Shown here: piece after piece, positions 17,691-26,675 of the stretch
How positions within the stretch are numbered: the first letter of the stretch is position 1
Layout of the letters: every line of letters begins with the position of its first letter
Assembly: GCF_900215295.1 (NCBI RefSeq)
Contig: NZ_OCMF01000001.1
Location: forward strand, 992,001 to 1,056,000
Direction: 5' to 3'
Source of the DNA: Salinimicrobium sediminis
GTDB taxonomy: Bacteria; Bacteroidota; Bacteroidia; Flavobacteriales; Flavobacteriaceae
Length of the DNA stretch: 64,000 bases
Notes under the pieces: model-generated
Database searches by the model: none
Told to the model about the DNA's origin: nothing
What the model saw: the letters and a program-made list of their open reading frames with translations, nothing else
Translations under genes and position numbers: made by a program

Positions 17691-19718
17691 TCAGGGGTAA
17701 ATGATGATCCTGCTTTTATTAAAAAAGTATTTTTCGAGTTTTGCCGGAATAGAGGAAAGTACATTTTGATATGATCTGGAACCTTTTCTGGCCGATACCA
17801 GAATGATTATATCTTCTTCCTGCATATCTCTTCCAAGGATCAGGAAATCATTCCAGTCAGAAAAAAGCTGATAAGTTACAGGAGTATCTATCTTTAATTT
17901 TTTTAGTTCCTGCTGAATGGCTTTTTTAGTCGTTTCATTACAGTTTATGAAAACCGGGACACTTAATTCTTTTGCCAGGATATCGATTTTTTTCAGCCAA
18001 AGAATAAATCCGGGCTCTAATTCAGCAAGGGAAGGTACTATTGCAAAAATGCGCTTATGAGTCGCCAAAGGCTGACCAAAATGAGTAATAAATGAAGTCT
18101 TGTCATTAGCCGCAATAATGCGCTCCATCTTTTTGCCTATCAATTTATCCATCAATCCTTTTTCTGAAGGCCATCCAAAAATGATAAGATCGGCAATGAT
18201 TTCTTTGGATTTACGGGCTATTCCCTGAGCCACATTTTGATCTATGGTTGCATGAATTGTAACCTCTGCTTCGGCTGCTGAAGCCTGACTCACAAAATCC
18301 TCCAGTTTATTTGTAGCCCTGGCAATGTTTACTTCAGCTTCGGCATTGTTCGGAACTACCGAAAGAATGGAAATTGGATTAGGAGAAACTTTATCTTTTA
18401 TAAGAATGGCGAATTCCAGCAACTTATCAAAATTGAGAATATTGGCGATAGGCAGAAGGATGGTTTCATTTTTAAATGAATCGGTTTTTTGAACTTCCGC
18501 AGAAAGATCCCTTTCAACCTCGGCCTTTAATTTTGTTGCAGCCCGCTGGGTGGCCAGGGTTGCGACAATAGAAGTGATCAAAATAAGAATAACTGTACCG
18601 TTAAGAATGTTTTCATCAATGATCCCTGAGTTATATCCCACAATGATCACAGCAAGTGTGGCCGCCGCGTGGCCGCTGCTTAGTCCAAAGATCACTTTTC
18701 TCTGCGCTGCGGAATATTTAAAGGTTAGCTGTGTAAAAAAGGAAGCGAGCCATTTTCCTAAAACAGCCACCAAACTTAAGGTTCCTGCTACTATTAAAGC
18801 CGTAGGGCCGCTAAAGATGACTGTTATATCCACCAGCATTCCCACGCTTATCAGGAAAAACGGAATGAACAGGGCATTTCCTATGAATTCAATCCTGTTC
18901 ATTAAGGCGGAAGAATGGGGGATAAGCCTGTTCAATGCAAGACCGGCAAGGAAAGCCCCGATTATAGGTTCTACTCCTGCCAGTTCTGCCAGAAAAGCCG
19001 CTATAAAAACTACTGTGAGCACAAAGATGTAATGGGAATGTTTTTCATTTTCCATGCTGGTGAAAAACCACTTTGCAATTCGGGGGACAAGAAAGAAAAG
19101 GATGGCCGAAAATATGGCAAGAGAAATTCCCAGTCTCTGCCAAAAGGCTGCATCCAGCGTCCCTTCATGGTTCCCCATGATCACCGCCAACACTATAAGT
19201 ACTGCGGTATCTGTAAGTATGGTACCTCCAACAGTGATTGCTACCGCTTCATTTTTAGAGACCTTTAGTTTACTAACAATAGGATAGGTTAGCAGAGTGT
19301 GAGTGGCAAACATACTAGCCGTTAAAAAACTGGCATTAAAATCATAGTTAAGCAGGTAATAGCACACTGGAAATCCTATACCTAACGGAATTATAAATGT
19401 AAAGAAACCAAAGAGGAAACTCTTGTTTCGGTTGGCCTTGAACTGGTTCATATCCAGTTCCAAACCGGCTATGAACATGATGTACAGCAATCCAATAGTG
19501 GAAAATAAGTCAATTGCCGAATTTTGCTCCAGCAACCCCGCGCCAAAGGGACCTATGATAATTCCCGAGACTATGAGAATAATAATTCCGGGGATATTGA
19601 GTCGCCTTAGAACAATTGGAGAAATAAGGATAATGAGCAAAATAAGGGAAAATACCAGCACAGGATTAGTGAGCGGTAACTCAAATTCGTGCTCCAGGAT
19701 CTTCAGGAATTCGTTCAT
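17691..19718 (-). CDS. CPA2-type cation:proton antiporter with C-terminal UspA-like domains
   Basis: The 675-residue protein starts with a CPA2 exchanger domain: IVLRRLNIPGIIILIVSGIIIGPFG, LLYIMFIAGLELDMNQF and LAGVEPIIGAFLAGLALNRLIP, with about 12 helices to residue ~390. The C-terminal ~270 residues are soluble and resemble universal-stress-protein modules (ETILLPIANILNFDKLLEFAI; LIIFGWPSEKGLMDKLIG), possibly two in tandem. UspA domains in such proteins may bind ATP or cyclic-di-AMP and regulate ion flux. The upstream 185-bp gap is shared with the divergent KefB-like gene, so both may be controlled together. Confidence 0.92.
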   Translation of the reverse strand: MNEFLKILEHEFELPLTNPVLVFSLILLIILISPIVLRRLNIPGIIILIVSGIIIGPFGAGLLEQNSAIDLFSTIGLLYIMFIAGLELDMNQFKANRNKSFLFGFFTFIIPLGIGFPVCYYLLNYDFNASFLTASMFATHTLLTYPIVSKLKVSKNEAVAITVGGTILTDTAVLIVLAVIMGNHEGTLDAAFWQRLGISLAIFSAILFFLVPRIAKWFFTSMENEKHSHYIFVLTVVFIAAFLAELAGVEPIIGAFLAGLALNRLIPHSSALMNRIEFIGNALFIPFFLISVGMLVDITVIFSGPTALIVAGTLSLVAVLGKWLASFFTQLTFKYSAAQRKVIFGLSSGHAAATLAVIIVGYNSGIIDENILNGTVILILITSIVATLATQRAATKLKAEVERDLSAEVQKTDSFKNETILLPIANILNFDKLLEFAILIKDKVSPNPISILSVVPNNAEAEVNIARATNKLEDFVSQASAAEAEVTIHATIDQNVAQGIARKSKEIIADLIIFGWPSEKGLMDKLIGKKMERIIAANDKTSFITHFGQPLATHKRIFAIVPSLAELEPGFILWLKKIDILAKELSVPVFINCNETTKKAIQQELKKLKIDTPVTYQLFSDWNDFLILGRDMQEEDIIILVSARKGSRSYQNVLSSIPAKLEKYFFNKSRIIIYP

Positions 19719-19903
19719 TTATTTTCTTAATTAAAAGTCTAAAAATAGAAGATTAGCCGTGCTTTAAATGAAATCTCTTCTAAATAATATTATTTTTAAG
19801 GGATTTTTATGAATTTCAACTAAAACTAAAGCCGATCTTTTGTCAATCTTAGGCCAACTTTTATGGATCCCTGCTTTGCCAGCCGGAAATTAAAAAGGAA
19901 CTT

Positions 19904-21688
19904 ATGGAAGAATTCAACATTTTCAACCTTCTAATTATCCTTACCGGCGCCTGGGTGGGTGGGGCTGCAGCAAAAAGGTTGGGCTATCCTGCTATTTTAG
20001 GAGAACTGGTCATTGGGATCATTCTTGGTCCGGCTATTTTAGGTTTACTTGAAACTTCGGAAATGATCAGTGTCCTGGCCGAAGTGGGGATCATCCTGCT
20101 TATGGTCTACATTGGGATGGAAATAAATTTCAGGGATCTCGGAAAAGCTTCCTGGCCCGGATTACTCGCAGCAATAGGAGGTTTCGTAGTGCCTTTTGGC
20201 CTTGGGTATTATACTATAATCTACTTTGGCGGCACCCAAATGGCAGCCATGTTTGTTGCTATTGCGGTTGGTGTCACCTCCCTGGCTACTAAAAGCCGTA
20301 TCCTCGTAGATCTGAAACTGCTCAATACCCGTATTGCCTATGTTCTTATGGCCGGGGCTCTGATCTCGGATACTTTAGCGCTTATTATTTTTGCAGGCCT
20401 TATAAGCTTCGTTGATGCAGGGAATATCGATACGCTGGGCATTATGTGGGTGGCAGGAAAAGCAATTCTGTTCTTTGTTTTAACAGCGGTAGCCGGAATT
20501 TACCTGCTTCCGCTGCTGGGAAAATTCCTTACAAGAGCAAAAATAAAAGACAGAACCTTACATTTTACACTGATCCTCATCATAGTATTTGGATTTGCAG
20601 AACTGGCTGAACTGGCCGGACTTCATAGTATTCTTGGCGCTTTTATGGCGGGGCTTTTTATAAGGGACGGTGTATTTAACCGGCAGATCTCCAAAGAAAT
20701 CAACGATATTTTCCATGATGTATCCATAGGGTTTTTGGCACCAATTTTCTTTGTTTCAGCAGGATTTAATGTCACACTGGATATTTTCCAGACAAACCTG
20801 CTCATGCTTATTGCAGTTACCCTCGTGGCAATGATAGGTAAGATCGGCGGTACAGCTCTTTTCTACCTTCCCAGCGGATATGGTTGGCGGGAAGGAATCA
20901 CAGTAGGTACAGGAATGAATGGAAGGGGAGCGGTAGAGATCATTATTGCGGGGATTGGACTGGAAATGGGAATTATTTCTGCAGAAATTTTTTCCGTTCT
21001 GGTGTTCATGGCCATCTTTACTACTTTGACCGTACCTGTTTTTCTTACCTGGACCACAAAATGGCTCAAAAAAAGAGGAGAACTGGTGCACCAGGAATCA
21101 CGGAAAGGTTTTCTTATCCTGGGGGCAAACCCGCTTGGAATTTATCTTGCAAAACATTTGGATAAAGAAGATTTTGTTACCGTGGTAGATTCAAATCGTG
21201 AGATGGTGGAGCTTGCAAAAAAAGAGGGTCTTAATGCAGTAGCAGGGAACATTCTGAAAGAAGAAACAATGGAGCAGGCTAATGCAATAGAGAAAGGAAC
21301 TTTTATTGCCCTAACTGCAAACAGCGAGATCAATTTGCTTGCTGCACAACTGGCTAATGATTCTTTCTATATCCCCAGAAAAATTGTGCTTATGGACCCT
21401 AAAGAATCGGGGGCAGGAGTTGATATGCTTGACAGGATCAATGCTTCTTCCATGTTTGCATCCAAAATCAAGCTTGATCCATGGATCTATAAATTAACTT
21501 CGGGCGGAGCGCAGGAAATGGAAGTTGAAATCAAGGAGGAAATGACCACCAGGGATTGGATAAAAAAACAGAAGCAGGGAAAAGATGAAATTCTTCCCCT
21601 TGTAATCGTAAATACAGAAGGCCGAAAACGTCCCTTCCATTTCCACGACACTATAAGCCCCGGTGAAAAAATAATATATTTACGCTAA
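19904..21688 (+). CDS. CPA2-type cation:proton antiporter with TrkA-N domain (KefB-like)
   Basis: The 594-residue protein has an N-terminal exchanger domain of about 380 residues (GYPAILGELVIGIILGPAILG, VGIILLMVYIGMEI, LAGLHSILGAFMAGLFI, GTGMNGRGAVEIIIAG) followed by a TrkA-N Rossmann domain from residue ~400 (GFLILGANPLGIYLAKHL, VVDSNREMVELAKKEG) and a short C-terminal domain that may be TrkA-C-like. It is expected to exchange K+ or Na+ for protons and to be gated by a nucleotide. Transcription diverges from the UspA-fused antiporter. The next gene starts 37 bp downstream, so read-through into the hydrolase and protease genes is possible. Confidence 0.93.
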   Translation: MEEFNIFNLLIILTGAWVGGAAAKRLGYPAILGELVIGIILGPAILGLLETSEMISVLAEVGIILLMVYIGMEINFRDLGKASWPGLLAAIGGFVVPFGLGYYTIIYFGGTQMAAMFVAIAVGVTSLATKSRILVDLKLLNTRIAYVLMAGALISDTLALIIFAGLISFVDAGNIDTLGIMWVAGKAILFFVLTAVAGIYLLPLLGKFLTRAKIKDRTLHFTLILIIVFGFAELAELAGLHSILGAFMAGLFIRDGVFNRQISKEINDIFHDVSIGFLAPIFFVSAGFNVTLDIFQTNLLMLIAVTLVAMIGKIGGTALFYLPSGYGWREGITVGTGMNGRGAVEIIIAGIGLEMGIISAEIFSVLVFMAIFTTLTVPVFLTWTTKWLKKRGELVHQESRKGFLILGANPLGIYLAKHLDKEDFVTVVDSNREMVELAKKEGLNAVAGNILKEETMEQANAIEKGTFIALTANSEINLLAAQLANDSFYIPRKIVLMDPKESGAGVDMLDRINASSMFASKIKLDPWIYKLTSGGAQEMEVEIKEEMTTRDWIKKQKQGKDEILPLVIVNTEGRKRPFHFHDTISPGEKIIYLR

Positions 21689-21725
21689 ATTAAACTACAA
21701 ACCCATTTTTACCATCTAAACCTAC

Positions 21726-22586
21726 ATGAAGATATATCCAATAGAAGCCGGAAATTTTAAACTGGATGGAGGTGCTATGTTTGGTGTAGTACCAAAATCT
21801 ATCTGGAATAAGACCAACCCTGCAGATGATAATAACATGATCGATATTGCCGCCACCTGTTTGCTTGTGGAAGACGGCGACAGGCTCATTCTAATTGATA
21901 CCGGGATGGGAGACAAGCAAAACGACAAATTCTTTGGTTACTACTACCGTTGGGGAGATGACAATATTGACAAATCTCTCGGGAAGCATGGATTCCACCG
22001 GGATGATATCACAGACGTCTTTATGACACACCTGCATTTTGACCACTGCGGCGGAAGCATCCAGTGGAACAAAGACAGGACAGGTTATGAACCGGCCTTT
22101 AAAAACGCCACCTTCTGGAGTAATAAGGAGCACTGGGAATGGGCTACAAATCCAAATGCCAGGGAAAAAGCCTCTTTTTTGAAGGAAAATATCCTCCCGA
22201 TGCAGGAAAGTGGACAGCTTAAATTTATCCAGAGACAGGGAAAAGCCTTTCAAAGTTCTTCGGAACTTGGCTTTGGAATCCTTTTTGTTGATGGTCATAC
22301 AGATAAGCAAATGATTCCCCATCTCAAATATCAAGGAAAGATCTTAGTCTTTATGGCCGATCTTTTGCCAACAGCGGGCCACGTTCCGCTTCCCTTTGTG
22401 ATGGGATACGACACTAGGCCTTTGCTTACCCTTCCGGAAAAGCAAATTTTTTTGGAAACGGCAGCAAAAGAAGATTTCCTGTTATTCCTGGAACATGATG
22501 CGCACAACGAGATCATTTCTGTGAAGGAAACCGAAAAAGGAGTAAGAATGAATGAAGTATATACCTTTAATGAACTTTTTAACTAG
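21726..22586 (+). CDS. Metallo-beta-lactamase-fold hydrolase
   Basis: This protein of 286 residues has no signal peptide. It has the dinuclear zinc motif THLHFDHCGG near residue 101 (HxHxDH), the preceding LILIDTGMGD strand, a third His in DGHTDKQM and a downstream VFMADLLPTAGHVPLPF. The arrangement with an N-terminal GGAMFGVVPKSIW resembles the quorum-quenching lactonase/MBL group rather than beta-lactamases proper. The likely role is hydrolysis of a small ester, lactone or phosphodiester in the cytosol; the substrate is unknown. It ends 10 bp before the S8 protease gene, so co-transcription is likely. Confidence 0.9.
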   Translation: MKIYPIEAGNFKLDGGAMFGVVPKSIWNKTNPADDNNMIDIAATCLLVEDGDRLILIDTGMGDKQNDKFFGYYYRWGDDNIDKSLGKHGFHRDDITDVFMTHLHFDHCGGSIQWNKDRTGYEPAFKNATFWSNKEHWEWATNPNAREKASFLKENILPMQESGQLKFIQRQGKAFQSSSELGFGILFVDGHTDKQMIPHLKYQGKILVFMADLLPTAGHVPLPFVMGYDTRPLLTLPEKQIFLETAAKEDFLLFLEHDAHNEIISVKETEKGVRMNEVYTFNELFN

Positions 22587-22596
22587 ATAAAAAACC

Positions 22597-24276
22597 ATGA
22601 GAATTCCAATTTACAGACCTCTGCTGGTGGCCGGAATGGCCGCTGTAATGGCAGGTTGTGGCAGTACTGCCCCTACTATTGTTTCTACACCCATTGAAAA
22701 TATAGATGAGATCCCGTTAAAGGTTTCAGAACTTACCGAAGTTCAGCTGCAGGGCTGGGGGGGAGCAGATCTTGTAAACGATACCATTCCTGGAATGAGT
22801 GTTCAAAAAGCATATAGCGAGATCATCAAAAACAATAAAGGAAATAAAGTAATTGTTGCTGTTATTGACAGCGGTGTGGACATAGAACACGAAGATCTTG
22901 ACGGAGTGATCTGGACCAACACAGATGAAAGACCGGGCAACAACAGGGATGATGATAACAATGGGTATGTTGATGACATCCATGGATGGAATTTCCTGGG
23001 AGATGCAATTGAAGAAAATCTTGAATATACCAGAATCCTTAAAAAACTTCAGCCTAAGTACAAGGGAGTGCCCGTAGGAGCGGTAAAGCCTGAAGATCGT
23101 GAAGAATTTGAGCTCTACCAGCGTGCAAAAGCCGAATATGACAAAGAATACAATGAGGCTCTTGGGATCAAGAATCAATATGAAGGAATTGTGCAGCAGC
23201 TACAGGTATCCCATGAGGCCGTTTCTGCGCAATTGGGGAAGGAAGATTACACCCTTCAGGAGTTACGCGAAATGCAGGCCACCACAGAAGAATTGCAGCA
23301 GTATAAAGCTTTCCTGTCTCAGGTGATGAGCAACCTTGAAGGAACAATTCCGGAGGCTATTACTCAACTTAAAGAAGCTATTGACTATTTCGACGGAAGA
23401 TTATCTACTCATTTCAACCTCGACCTTGACGGAAGAGCAGTAGTTGGTGATGATGTAGATGATATTAATGATACAAACTACGGAAATGCCGATGTAACAG
23501 GGCCATCACAGGATAAAGAGGATCTAAAGCATGGAACTCATGTTGCAGGGATCATTGCTGCTGAAAGAAATAACAACCTTGGGATCAACGGAGTTGCAAA
23601 TAACGTTGAGATCATGGTGCTTAGAGCAGTGCCCGATGGAGATGAGTATGATAAGGATATCGCCCTTGCCATTCGTTACGCGGTTGACAATGGTGCCAGC
23701 ATTATCAACACCAGCTTCGGAAAATATTTTTCAACACATCCGGAGTGGGTGAGAGAAGCCATTCAATATGCAGATGAAAATGATGTTTTAATTGTAAATG
23801 CTGCCGGAAACGAAGCTTTAGATTTGGACACAAACGAAGTTTTTCCGAACGATCAAAACCCGAAAAATGTTCAGGAGATCTCTGATAACTTTTTGACTGT
23901 TGGTGCTCTTAACTTCAAATATGGTTCGGGCCTAGTGGCCGGGTTTTCCAATTATGGAAAAACAAATGTCGATGTATTCGCTCCTGGTACAAAGATCTGG
24001 TCAACCACCCCAAACAACGGGTATGAATATTTACAGGGAACCTCTATGGCAGCTCCCGCGGTAGCAGGATTAGCAGCAGTAATTCGTTCCCACTATCCTA
24101 AATTGAAAGATCACCAGGTAAAACAGATAATCATGGATAGTGGATTGTCTTCAAACGCTATGGTGATCATTGGCGGAGACCCATCAAATACAAAAAAATT
24201 TACCGAACTATCTACTTCAGGAAAAATGGCCAACCTGTACAATGCATTAATTATGGCCGATAAAATTTCAAAATAA
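22597..24276 (+). CDS. S8 (subtilisin-like) serine peptidase, lipoprotein
   Basis: The 559-residue protein has a lipoprotein signal ending AVMAGCGS. The catalytic triad is complete: Asp91 in VIDSGVD, His312 in HGTHVAG and Ser483 in GTSMAAPAVAG, with the oxyanion Asn in NAAGNEA near residue 405. The spacing between Asp and His is about 220 residues, far longer than the 30-50 usual in subtilisins. The insert (roughly 140-290) is charged and Gln/Glu-rich and probably forms a coiled coil. It is expected on the outer or periplasmic membrane face. It lies 1 bp upstream of the M1 peptidase gene, so the two should be made from one transcript. Confidence 0.95.
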   Translation: MRIPIYRPLLVAGMAAVMAGCGSTAPTIVSTPIENIDEIPLKVSELTEVQLQGWGGADLVNDTIPGMSVQKAYSEIIKNNKGNKVIVAVIDSGVDIEHEDLDGVIWTNTDERPGNNRDDDNNGYVDDIHGWNFLGDAIEENLEYTRILKKLQPKYKGVPVGAVKPEDREEFELYQRAKAEYDKEYNEALGIKNQYEGIVQQLQVSHEAVSAQLGKEDYTLQELREMQATTEELQQYKAFLSQVMSNLEGTIPEAITQLKEAIDYFDGRLSTHFNLDLDGRAVVGDDVDDINDTNYGNADVTGPSQDKEDLKHGTHVAGIIAAERNNNLGINGVANNVEIMVLRAVPDGDEYDKDIALAIRYAVDNGASIINTSFGKYFSTHPEWVREAIQYADENDVLIVNAAGNEALDLDTNEVFPNDQNPKNVQEISDNFLTVGALNFKYGSGLVAGFSNYGKTNVDVFAPGTKIWSTTPNNGYEYLQGTSMAAPAVAGLAAVIRSHYPKLKDHQVKQIIMDSGLSSNAMVIIGGDPSNTKKFTELSTSGKMANLYNALIMADKISK

Positions 24277-24277
24277 T

Positions 24278-26110
24278 ATGAAGAAAGGAATCATAGCATT
24301 GGCATTATTAATATGCCTTGGGGCAACTGCCCAGAATAATACAGCTTACTGGCAACAGGAAGCCAACTATAAGATGAACGTGGATATGAACGTGGAGAAT
24401 TTCCAGTACACCGGGGAACAGGAACTGGAATACACGAACAATTCGCCTGATACTTTAAAAAGGGTATTTTTCCACCTGTTTTATAACGCTTTTCAACCGG
24501 GAAGTGAAATGGATGTACGTTCCAGAACGATCGCAGATCCAGATTCAAGGGTAGGAGACAGGATCTCCAAATTGACCCCTGCACAACAAGGATTTTTAAA
24601 GGTAAATACACTATCAAAGGACGGAAAAACCCTGCAATTTGAAGAAGTAGGAACTGTTCTGGAAGTAACTCTTGATGAACCTGTTTTACCGGGCCAAAAG
24701 GTGAATTTTTCCATGAAATTTGCCGGCCAGGTACCAGAGCAGATACGCAGGGCGGGAAGGAACAACAGCGAAGGTGTTGCCTTATCCATGACCCAGTGGT
24801 TCCCTAAGATGGCAGAATATGATTTTGAAGGATGGCATGCAGACCCATACATTGGCCGTGAGTGGCATGGCGTATGGGGGGATTATGATGTCAAAATAAA
24901 TATTGATAAAGATTACATTTTAGGAGCTTCAGGAATTCTTCAGAATGCAAATGAAATAGGTTACGGATATGAAGAGGAAGGAGTAAAAGTAAAGAGGAAA
25001 AAAGGAGAGAAACTTACCTGGCATTTTGTTGCTGAAGATGTGATTGACTTTGCCTGGGCCGCAGATCCTGAATATATACATGACAAGCGCACGGCAAAAG
25101 ACGGCACAGTTTTACACTTTTTATACAAGAACAATCCTGAAATTAAAGAGAATTGGACCAATCTTCAGCAAAAGACAGAAGACCTGTTGATATATTTTAA
25201 TGAACACATAGGTCCTTATCCATGGCCGCAGTATTCTGTGATCCAGGGAGGTGACGGCGGTATGGAATATGCCATGCTGACCTTAATTACCGGCGAAAGA
25301 AGTTTTGGAAGCCTGGTAGGGGTGACTGCACATGAATTGGCACATGCCTGGTTTCAGCATCTATTGGCGACTAACGAAAGTAAGCACGAATGGATGGATG
25401 AAGGTTTCACCAGTTACATATCAGATATGGCCATGAATGAGGTGATGGAAATGAACAGGGAAAATCCGCATCAGGGTTCTTATAGAAGCTATTTAAGATT
25501 AGCAAACTCAGGCGTGGAACAACCTTTAAGTACTCATGCAGACAGATATACCTTTAATGCAGCCTACGGAGCTTCAGCTTATTCTAAAGGAGCAGTTTTC
25601 CTTTCGCAACTGGGTTATGTCATTGGCGAAGAAAACCTTCAAAAAACCCTGAAGAGATACTATGATGAATGGAAATTTAAACATCCAACTCCTAATGATT
25701 TCATTAGAGTAGCTGAAAAAGTAACCGGCGCCGAGCTGGATTGGTATCTTACAGATTGGACCAGAACTACGAATACTGTAGATTATGGAATCAAAGCGGT
25801 AGAAGAAGAAGGAGATGAAACTCGTGTGATCCTGGAAAGAATTGGTGTAATGCCCATGCCTGTTGATGTTAGAGTGACCTATGCAGATGGTACTTCCGAA
25901 AATATTTATATTCCTTTACAAATGATGCGCTGGGAAAAACCGGGATTTGAAGAAAAAGAAATTAAGGAAGATTGGGCCTGGGCTTATCCTACCTATTCTT
26001 TTACCCTTGAAAAGCCGAAATCTAAGGTGGTTTCTGTAGAGATCGATCCTTCCGAAATGATGGCAGATGTGAACAGGGAAAACAATTCCTATTCTCAGGA
26101 GCAACAATAA
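24278..26110 (+). CDS. M1-family zinc metallopeptidase, secreted
   Basis: The 610-residue protein has a Sec signal (MKKGIIALALLICLGATAQ). The zinc site is intact: HELAH starts at residue 352, with the second Glu in WMDEGFTSY about 20 residues on. The GAMEN-type substrate loop is represented by GGMEYAMLTLI. It resembles the shortened periplasmic M1 proteins of Bacteroidota rather than full-length PepN (~870 residues). M1 enzymes usually remove N-terminal residues from peptides, so it may process products of the adjacent S8 protease. The gene ends just before a clear hairpin terminator. Confidence 0.95.
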   Translation: MKKGIIALALLICLGATAQNNTAYWQQEANYKMNVDMNVENFQYTGEQELEYTNNSPDTLKRVFFHLFYNAFQPGSEMDVRSRTIADPDSRVGDRISKLTPAQQGFLKVNTLSKDGKTLQFEEVGTVLEVTLDEPVLPGQKVNFSMKFAGQVPEQIRRAGRNNSEGVALSMTQWFPKMAEYDFEGWHADPYIGREWHGVWGDYDVKINIDKDYILGASGILQNANEIGYGYEEEGVKVKRKKGEKLTWHFVAEDVIDFAWAADPEYIHDKRTAKDGTVLHFLYKNNPEIKENWTNLQQKTEDLLIYFNEHIGPYPWPQYSVIQGGDGGMEYAMLTLITGERSFGSLVGVTAHELAHAWFQHLLATNESKHEWMDEGFTSYISDMAMNEVMEMNRENPHQGSYRSYLRLANSGVEQPLSTHADRYTFNAAYGASAYSKGAVFLSQLGYVIGEENLQKTLKRYYDEWKFKHPTPNDFIRVAEKVTGAELDWYLTDWTRTTNTVDYGIKAVEEEGDETRVILERIGVMPMPVDVRVTYADGTSENIYIPLQMMRWEKPGFEEKEIKEDWAWAYPTYSFTLEKPKSKVVSVEIDPSEMMADVNRENNSYSQEQQ

Positions 26111-26133
26111 TTTGTTTTAAGAATAACATTTTT

Positions 26134-26160
26134 AAGCCCCTTCACTTGAAGGGGCTTCTT
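26134..26160 (+). terminator. Intrinsic terminator after the M1 peptidase gene
   Basis: The stem AAGCCCCTTCA / TGAAGGGGCTT (26134-26144 with 26147-26157) has a very short loop and is followed by a T-rich stretch. It closes the antiporter-hydrolase-protease run. Confidence 0.85.
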
Positions 26161-26276
26161 ATTTTCAATCGGGAAAATTGAATCATCCATTGCTGTGGAT
26201 ATTATCCCTGTTCCGCCGTGGGAGCTCTTTCAACACTTTCCGCAGAAAGTAATTTTTAAATCAATATTTTTACCAG

Positions 26277-26675
26277 ATGGAAGAAAGCTTCGGAAAGAAA
26301 GAAAAGCTCAAGAGCAAGGTGATCATAGACCGGTTATTTGCAGAAGGCAAATCGGTTAAAAAATATCCCTTGCGGCTGGTTTATCTTCCCCTGGAAAAGT
26401 CTTCTGAAAAGAAAAATAAAGTGGCAGTTTCAGTTCCCAAGAGAAGCTTTAAACGTGCAGTGGACAGGATCAAATTAAAGCGGCTCATGCGCGAGGTATA
26501 TAGAAAAAATAAGTATCTTGTTTCCAATAATTTAGCCGGTAGTTACGCGTTGATGTTGATCTATACCGGACGGGAGATCACCGGGTATTCTGAACTTCTT
26601 CGCGATGGGGAAGAACTTCTGAAAAGATTTGTACAGCAAGAAAAACCGAAGGAACATGAAAAAGACATTCTCTAA
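26277..26675 (+). CDS. rnpA: Ribonuclease P protein component
   Basis: This small basic protein of 132 residues contains LKSKVIIDRLFAEGKSVKKYPLRLVYLP at the N-terminus and the RNA-binding helix VPKRSFKRAVDRIKLKRLMREVYR (residues ~56-80), the RnpA signature. It assists the RNase P RNA in trimming tRNA 5' ends. The canonical RN of the RAVxRN motif is RI here, a modest deviation. As is common in Bacteroidota, rpmH is not next to it. Instead it overlaps the start of an S41 protease gene by 20 bp, implying translational coupling. Confidence 0.95.
   Translation: MEESFGKKEKLKSKVIIDRLFAEGKSVKKYPLRLVYLPLEKSSEKKNKVAVSVPKRSFKRAVDRIKLKRLMREVYRKNKYLVSNNLAGSYALMLIYTGREITGYSELLRDGEELLKRFVQQEKPKEHEKDIL

Noticed and set aside
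18550-19032. 160-codon frame opposite the UspA-fused antiporter gene
   Set aside because: Shadow of the membrane-protein coding strand; the sequence is low in domain-like features.
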